This document shows positions 49,222 to 54,049 of a DNA stretch of 54,049 nt, in pieces. Source of the stretch: Gemmatimonadota bacterium. GTDB lineage: Bacteria; Gemmatimonadota; Gemmatimonadetes; Gemmatimonadales; Gemmatimonadaceae. The notes under the pieces are model-generated. The model was not told the DNA's origin and made no database searches. It saw nothing but the letters and a program-made list of their open reading frames with translations. The stretch lies in assembly GCA_021299375.1 (NCBI GenBank), contig JAJTGR010000034.1, positions 1 to 54,049 of the forward strand, in the 5' to 3' direction. Each line of letters opens with the position of its first letter. Position 1 is the stretch's first letter. Made by a program: the position numbers and the translations under genes.

Positions 49222-51422
49222 TGCGGCAGCGCCCGCACGCGCGAACCCTGGTGGCTGCGGTGGCGCTCGCGGCGGCGATGCTGCTGCGCCCCGCAGGCGC
49301 GAGCGCAGGCGCCGGCGCACAGCCGCTGCCGGTCGTCACCCCCAGGCCCGGCCTCGTCATCACTCGCTCGGTGCGCATTGCACCGGGGACCTACCGGCTG
49401 CCCGGCCACGCCTCGCTCGACTCGGCGCTCCTTACCGTGCGCGGCAGCGACATCACCGTGGACCTGCGCGGCGTCACGTTCATCGGCGTGCCTCCCGACA
49501 GTGCACCCGATGCCGCCCGCGGCACCGCGGTGCGCATCGACGGCGGGCGCAACGTACGCATCCGTGCACTCACGGCGCATGGTTATCGCGTGGGCATCCT
49601 GGCGCGCAATGTCCGCGGTCTCACGCTCGAGGGGAATGACGTGAGCCACAGCTGGAAGCCGCGCCTGTTCAGCCTCGTGGAGCACGAGAGCCTGGCCGAC
49701 TGGCTGTCGTACCATCGGAACGAGGAGGACGAGTGGCTGCGCTTCGGTGCCGGCATCTATCTGCGGGGCGTGACGGGCGGGCGCATCACCGGGAACACCG
49801 TGCGCCAGTCAATGAACGGGCTGTTGCTCTCGCACAGCGACTCGCTCGACATCCGCGGCAACGACTTCTCGTACAACTCAGGGCTCGGCATCGGTCTGTA
49901 CCGCGCGAGCTGGCACACCATCGTGGAGAATCGCGCGGACTACGCGGTGCGCGGCTCCTCACACGGTTTCTTTCAGCGTGGGCAGGACTCGGCGGCGCTG
50001 CTGATGTTCGAGCAGAGCCAGCACAACGTGGTGGCCTACAACAGCATGACGCATGGCGGTGACGGGCTTTTCCTGTGGGCCGGCCAACAGACCATGGACA
50101 CGGGGCAGGGCGGGTCGAATGACAACCTGTTCCTGATGAACGACTTCAGCTACGCGCCCACCAACGGCATGGAAGCCACCTTCAGCCGCAATGCTTTCGT
50201 GGGGAATCGGGTGGTGGGGAGCACCCACGGGCTCTGGGGTGGCTACAGCTACGGGTCACGCGTCGTCGGCAACTGCTTCGGCGGCAACCGCATCGGCATC
50301 GCCGTTGAGCACGGGCAGGACAATCTCATCGGCGGCAACCATTTCATGGGAGACGCCGTCGGTGTCCGCCTGTGGGCCGATTCCATCGAGCCGAGTGACT
50401 GGGGGTATCCCAAGCACCGTGACACGCGCAGCCGAGACTGGCGCATCGTGGAGAACACCTTCACCCAGGTCGCCGAGCCATGGCGCATTGCCAACACGAG
50501 CGTGCTCGACACCAGCCGCAACGTGGTGCGTGATACGAGTACAGGGGAATGCGACCCGGCGCGCATCGTGCCCACTACCGCGTGGTGGCGCCTGCCGGTG
50601 ATCCGCAACGCTCCCGTGCGCTGGCCCGAGGCGCCGAATACCCGGCGCGACCGGCGCGCCATCGTGATCGACGAGTGGGGCCCATACGACTGGCGCTCGC
50701 CCAAGCTGTGGCCGGTGGACAGCACGCGGGCGTTCCCGCTGCGCCTGCAGGTGATCGGTCCGGCCGGCCGCTGGCGCGTGGTGGCACAGCGCGGCCTCGC
50801 GCAGCTCTCGGCCCGCGCGGGGCGCATGGGCGACACGCTCACCGTGACGCCGCATGTCGACAGTACGGGTGACTGGCGGGTGACGCTCGAGTATCGCGGC
50901 GGGCCAACCGTGTCCCCACGCGGCGTCCGAACGGCGGCCGGTGTGCCCGTGCGCTTCGTCTACGAGCACTTCGAGCCACGGCAGCGGTGGACGCAGCGGA
51001 TACATGTCTTCACCGACAGCACCCACCCGTTCACGGCTCCCGGGGCCTTCGACCGACTGCTGCGTGGCGAACCGCGACTCACGCGTGACGCGCCGCGGCT
51101 CGATTGGATGTGGTCGCGTCCGCGGGACACGAGCATCCCGGCGTCCTCGTTCGCGATGGAGGCCACGACCGAGTTGACCCTGCCGCCCGGCGCGTACACG
51201 GTGCGCACCCTGAGCGACGATGCGGTGCGGGTGTGGATCGACGAGGTGCTCGCCATCGATCACTGGCGGCCGCATGAGACGAGCCCCGCGTACGCCACCG
51301 TGCGGGGGGGCACCCATCGGCTCAGGGTGCAGTACGTGCAACTCGGCGGTTGGGTGGAACTGCGGCTCGACATCTTGCGTGGCGTGGTCCGCCGGTCCGA
51401 GGGGTCGGCCGGGCCGCACTGA
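49221..51422 (+). CDS. Exported right-handed beta-helix protein with C-terminal PA14-like domain
   Basis: 733-residue exported protein. The signal peptide is LVAAVALAAAMLLRPAGASAGAGAQ. A parallel beta-helix of NosD/PbH1 type spans about 90-480, with ladder repeats such as NVRGLTLEGNDVSHS, GRITGNTVRQSMNGLLLSHSDSLDIRGNDFSYNSG, NAFVGNRVVGSTHGLWGG and NCFGGNRIGIAVEHGQDNLIGGNHF. The last 200 residues look like a PA14-type carbohydrate-binding module (PPGAYTVRTLSDDAVRVWIDEVLAIDHW). The combination suggests polysaccharide binding or cleavage, but no lyase catalytic set was identified. Translation is coupled to the ICMT-like gene by TGATG. Confidence 0.84.
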   Translation: MRQRPHARTLVAAVALAAAMLLRPAGASAGAGAQPLPVVTPRPGLVITRSVRIAPGTYRLPGHASLDSALLTVRGSDITVDLRGVTFIGVPPDSAPDAARGTAVRIDGGRNVRIRALTAHGYRVGILARNVRGLTLEGNDVSHSWKPRLFSLVEHESLADWLSYHRNEEDEWLRFGAGIYLRGVTGGRITGNTVRQSMNGLLLSHSDSLDIRGNDFSYNSGLGIGLYRASWHTIVENRADYAVRGSSHGFFQRGQDSAALLMFEQSQHNVVAYNSMTHGGDGLFLWAGQQTMDTGQGGSNDNLFLMNDFSYAPTNGMEATFSRNAFVGNRVVGSTHGLWGGYSYGSRVVGNCFGGNRIGIAVEHGQDNLIGGNHFMGDAVGVRLWADSIEPSDWGYPKHRDTRSRDWRIVENTFTQVAEPWRIANTSVLDTSRNVVRDTSTGECDPARIVPTTAWWRLPVIRNAPVRWPEAPNTRRDRRAIVIDEWGPYDWRSPKLWPVDSTRAFPLRLQVIGPAGRWRVVAQRGLAQLSARAGRMGDTLTVTPHVDSTGDWRVTLEYRGGPTVSPRGVRTAAGVPVRFVYEHFEPRQRWTQRIHVFTDSTHPFTAPGAFDRLLRGEPRLTRDAPRLDWMWSRPRDTSIPASSFAMEATTELTLPPGAYTVRTLSDDAVRVWIDEVLAIDHWRPHETSPAYATVRGGTHRLRVQYVQLGGWVELRLDILRGVVRRSEGSAGPH

Positions 51423-51767
51423 CTCGCCGCACGCCTCGGGGCCCAATCGCCACCGGTGCGGTCGGGGTCGCGCCACACGCGAGCACGCTGGGCGATCCCG
51501 TGACGCGCAGGCTGGCGGTGTACTGGACGGAGCGCCGGCCGATCGGGCGGCACTCATCGGCGTCGGCCGCACGCTCGTGTGCTGCCGAAGACCATCGGAT
51601 GGCGTGCGCTGGGACGTGAGCCCTCGCGGTCCGAAGCGCGGGCGCAACGCATGGCGGTCACGCCGAGGCGGCCGTCCGCGTCGTTGCCCTCCGGCGGGCG
51701 GGCCTCCACATTCCCGCCCCATGTCATGCCTCCCGACCGACTCAGCCCCCCCAACCGCCACGCTTTC
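51423..51767. other. 345-bp intergenic region without recognisable gene
   Basis: Short open frames occur on both strands but none has a start signal, family motif or consistent codon use. A 5' in-frame extension of the symporter frame (to 51579) is also open but has no hydrophobic or family sequence. No promoter, hairpin or repeat was identified with confidence. Confidence 0.6.
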
Positions 51768-53669
51768 ATGACCATCGCCTGGATCGACTGGCTCATCGTG
51801 GTGGCTTCCATTCTCGTGTGTTTCGTCCCGGCGCTGTTTCTCGCCAAACGCTCTGGTGGAAGTACGGCCGAGTTCTTCGCCTCCGGGCGGTCCGTGCCCT
51901 GGTGGCTCGCGGGCCTCTCGATGGTGGCCACGACCTTCTCCTCGGATACCCCGAACTGGGTGACCGAGCAGGTACGCCGCTACGGGGTGGCCGGGAATTG
52001 GCAATGGTGGGCGTTCGTACTCACCGGCATCGCCACGGTGTTCTTCTTTGCCCGGCTGTGGCGCCGCTCCGGGGTGCTCACCGACCTCGAGTTCTACGAG
52101 CTTCGCTACTCCGGCAAGGAAGCCTCAGTCGTGCGCGGGTTCCGCGCGGTGTACCTCGGCCTGTTCTTCAACTGCTTCATCATGGGGATGGTGACGCTCG
52201 CGGCCTGCAAGATCGCGAACATCCTGTTCGGGCTGGCACCGTGGCAGACCATCGTCCTCACCGGTGCGCTCAATGTGGTGTTCGCGGCACACTCCGGCCT
52301 GTGGGGTGTGCTCGTCATCGACATGATCCAGTTCTTCATCAAGATGACGGCGGTGTTTGCGGCGGCATGGTTCTCGCTGGTCGAGGTGGGGCGCCGGTTG
52401 GCCGGCACGGCGGACGGCTGGGCGGGGCTCAAGCTTCTGATCGCGAAGCTGTCCACGCTGCAGGTGGTGCAGGGCAGCGGACCGGAGGCCCAGCCGGTCA
52501 TGTCGGCGAAGGACGGTGCGGGCCAGCCCATCCTCGACCTGCTGCCCAATTTCGGCATGTCGGAGCTGGCGCTGATGATCTTCATCCTGCCCATCGCCAT
52601 CAGCTGGTGGGCCAACTGGTACCCGGGCGCCGAGCCGGGCGGCGGCTCGTACATCGCGCAGCGCATGCTGGCGTCGAAGTCGGAGAAGGACTCGCTGGGC
52701 GGCACCCTGTTCTTCAACGTGGCGCACTATGTGCTGCGCCCGTGGCCGTGGATCATCACGGCGCTCTGTTCGATCATTGTCTATCCGGATCTCGCGTCCA
52801 TCCAGGCTGCGTTTCCCGAGGCCGACGCGGCGCTGATCGGGCATGATTCCGCGTTCCCGGCAATGCTCAAGTTCCTGCCGGTCGGGTTCGTCGGGCTCAT
52901 GATCGGTGGCCTCATCGCGGCCAACTCGTCGACGATCCTCACCCATCTCAACTGGGGGTCGTCGTACCTGGTGCACGACTTCTACCGCCGCTTCATCCGC
53001 AAGGATGCGACCGAGCGGCATTACGTGAACGCCGGGCGCCTGGCCACCGTGCTGTTGTACGTTGTAGCGGCGCTGCTGAGCCTTACCATGAGCTCGGCGC
53101 AGCAGGCGTTCCAGGTGCTGCTCTCGATCGGCGCCGGCACGGGGTTGCTCTATATCGCGCGCTGGTTCTGGTGGCGGGTGTCGGCGTGGTGCGAAATCGT
53201 GGCCATGGGTATGTCACTCGTGACGTCGCTTGCGGTGCCTGCGCTCTTGCCCGACGCCGGGTTCGCCACGACCACGATCGTGCAGGTGGGCCTCACGACG
53301 GTAGCGTGGCTGGTGACGGCGTTCGTGGGACCGGCAACGGACCGCGCGACGCTGATGGCGTTCGTGCAGAAGGTGAAGCCGGCCGGCCCGGGGTGGGTGG
53401 CGCAGCGGGCCGCCGCCGGCGTGTCGGACGCCGAGGTGGCGCAGGAGAATCGCATCGGCACCGCGTTCCTTGGCTGGATTTCCGGCTGTCTGGTGATCTG
53501 GTCGTCGCTGTTCATGATCGGCAACTTCCTCTACGCCAGCGGTGACCCGTCGCGCCTAACCGATGCCTGGCTGCTGACGGTGGTATTCGTGGTGAGTGGC
53601 GTGGTGCTGCTGCGGGTGACGCGGCAGCTGTGGGCGGACAGCACGGAGGCGGAGGCGCGGGGGCGGTAA
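51768..53669 (+). CDS. Sodium:solute symporter family (SSS) transporter
   Basis: 633-residue Na+-coupled symporter of the SSS family (LeuT fold). MTIAWIDWLIVVASILVCFVPALFLAKRSGGSTAEFFASGRSVPWWLAGLSMVATTFSSDTPNWV is the conserved TM1-TM2 region, followed by about twelve more helices including a long IAISWWANWYPGAEPGGGSYIAQRMLASKSEKDSLGGTLFF and LIAANSSTILTHLNWGSSYLVHDFY. The subfamily resembles uncharacterised SSS members of environmental bacteria; sugar, amino acid or organic acid import are all possible. The ATG at 51768 gives the typical start; another ATG at 51726 is in frame. No ribosome-binding site at either. Confidence 0.92.
   Translation: MTIAWIDWLIVVASILVCFVPALFLAKRSGGSTAEFFASGRSVPWWLAGLSMVATTFSSDTPNWVTEQVRRYGVAGNWQWWAFVLTGIATVFFFARLWRRSGVLTDLEFYELRYSGKEASVVRGFRAVYLGLFFNCFIMGMVTLAACKIANILFGLAPWQTIVLTGALNVVFAAHSGLWGVLVIDMIQFFIKMTAVFAAAWFSLVEVGRRLAGTADGWAGLKLLIAKLSTLQVVQGSGPEAQPVMSAKDGAGQPILDLLPNFGMSELALMIFILPIAISWWANWYPGAEPGGGSYIAQRMLASKSEKDSLGGTLFFNVAHYVLRPWPWIITALCSIIVYPDLASIQAAFPEADAALIGHDSAFPAMLKFLPVGFVGLMIGGLIAANSSTILTHLNWGSSYLVHDFYRRFIRKDATERHYVNAGRLATVLLYVVAALLSLTMSSAQQAFQVLLSIGAGTGLLYIARWFWWRVSAWCEIVAMGMSLVTSLAVPALLPDAGFATTTIVQVGLTTVAWLVTAFVGPATDRATLMAFVQKVKPAGPGWVAQRAAAGVSDAEVAQENRIGTAFLGWISGCLVIWSSLFMIGNFLYASGDPSRLTDAWLLTVVFVVSGVVLLRVTRQLWADSTEAEARGR

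Positions 53670-54049
<380 letters not shown>

Noticed and set aside
51423-51767. A small gene before the sodium:solute symporter.
   Set aside because: Open frames exist on both strands but lack start signals, consistent composition or a recognisable domain.

Overview
The window is very GC-rich with strong third-position GC. Its gene families fit a free-living aerobic Gram-negative of the Gemmatimonadota type: two secreted VPS10/sortilin-like BNR-repeat proteins, several secreted hydrolases with Sec or Tat signals, an M28 peptidase, DUF4956, DUF969/DUF979/DUF2891, a PilT-type ATPase and lipoproteins. The phylum is an inference from family content; there is no rRNA or other marker gene here. 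I see no tRNA, rRNA, CRISPR array, prophage or intact insertion sequence. The window is ordinary chromosome with small decayed or repeat-bearing patches.

Layout. 1-9431: a neurotransmitter:sodium symporter cut by the left edge, an NTF2-like secreted protein, a Cache-HAMP hybrid histidine kinase, an M28 peptidase and a 1000-residue BNR/VPS10-like protein. 9448-9556: a 109-bp imperfect palindromic element. 9610-17888: a histone-deacetylase-like protein, then an extracytoplasmic carbohydrate block made of a PQQ sugar dehydrogenase, a secreted GH13 amylase and a Tat-type gluconate-dehydrogenase subunit 3 with its GMC flavoprotein. A DinB protein and an alpha/beta hydrolase lie inside this block. 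A RidA-like lipoprotein is divergent from the GMC gene across a 21-bp palindrome. 17969-18620: a decayed AbrB/VapC toxin-antitoxin locus. 18638-22955: a PilT-like ATPase with a duplicated N-terminal domain, DUF3429, an aminotransferase and an alpha/beta hydrolase. 23095-24536: a small minus-strand cluster around a GXWXG/DUF4334 gene with a 12-bp repeat array at its start. 24701-30520: an alkaline phosphatase-superfamily enzyme, DUF4956 plus a CotH-like protein, and a KdpDE-like two-component pair.

30634-32994 holds a glycosyltransferase, a polysaccharide deacetylase and a methyltransferase that look like a glycan-building operon. 33044-41224: a zinc alcohol dehydrogenase, a second VPS10-like protein (1088 residues), a small lipoprotein, an alpha/beta hydrolase overlapping a left-handed beta-helix acyltransferase, a hypothetical protein and a ChaN-like lipoprotein. 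41269-45799: DUF969-DUF979-DUF2891, then a CPA2 antiporter with a TrkA-N domain. 45883-53669: a PhoD phosphatase, a membrane protein resembling M48 peptidases without a zinc motif, an ICMT-like methyltransferase, a beta-helix/PA14 protein and a sodium:solute symporter. The right edge enters a 15-bp minisatellite.

Two genome-style signals stand out. Eight genes have a TAnnnT hexamer ending 5-7 nt before the start codon and no Shine-Dalgarno sequence, which suggests leaderless transcription. Several gene ends carry perfect or near-perfect GC-rich hairpins. I found no obvious new multi-gene defence or biosynthetic system. The most testable novelties are the leaderless promoter set, the 21-bp palindrome between a GMC dehydrogenase and an exported RidA, the SD-bearing 12-bp repeat array, the duplicated-domain PilT and the right-edge minisatellite.
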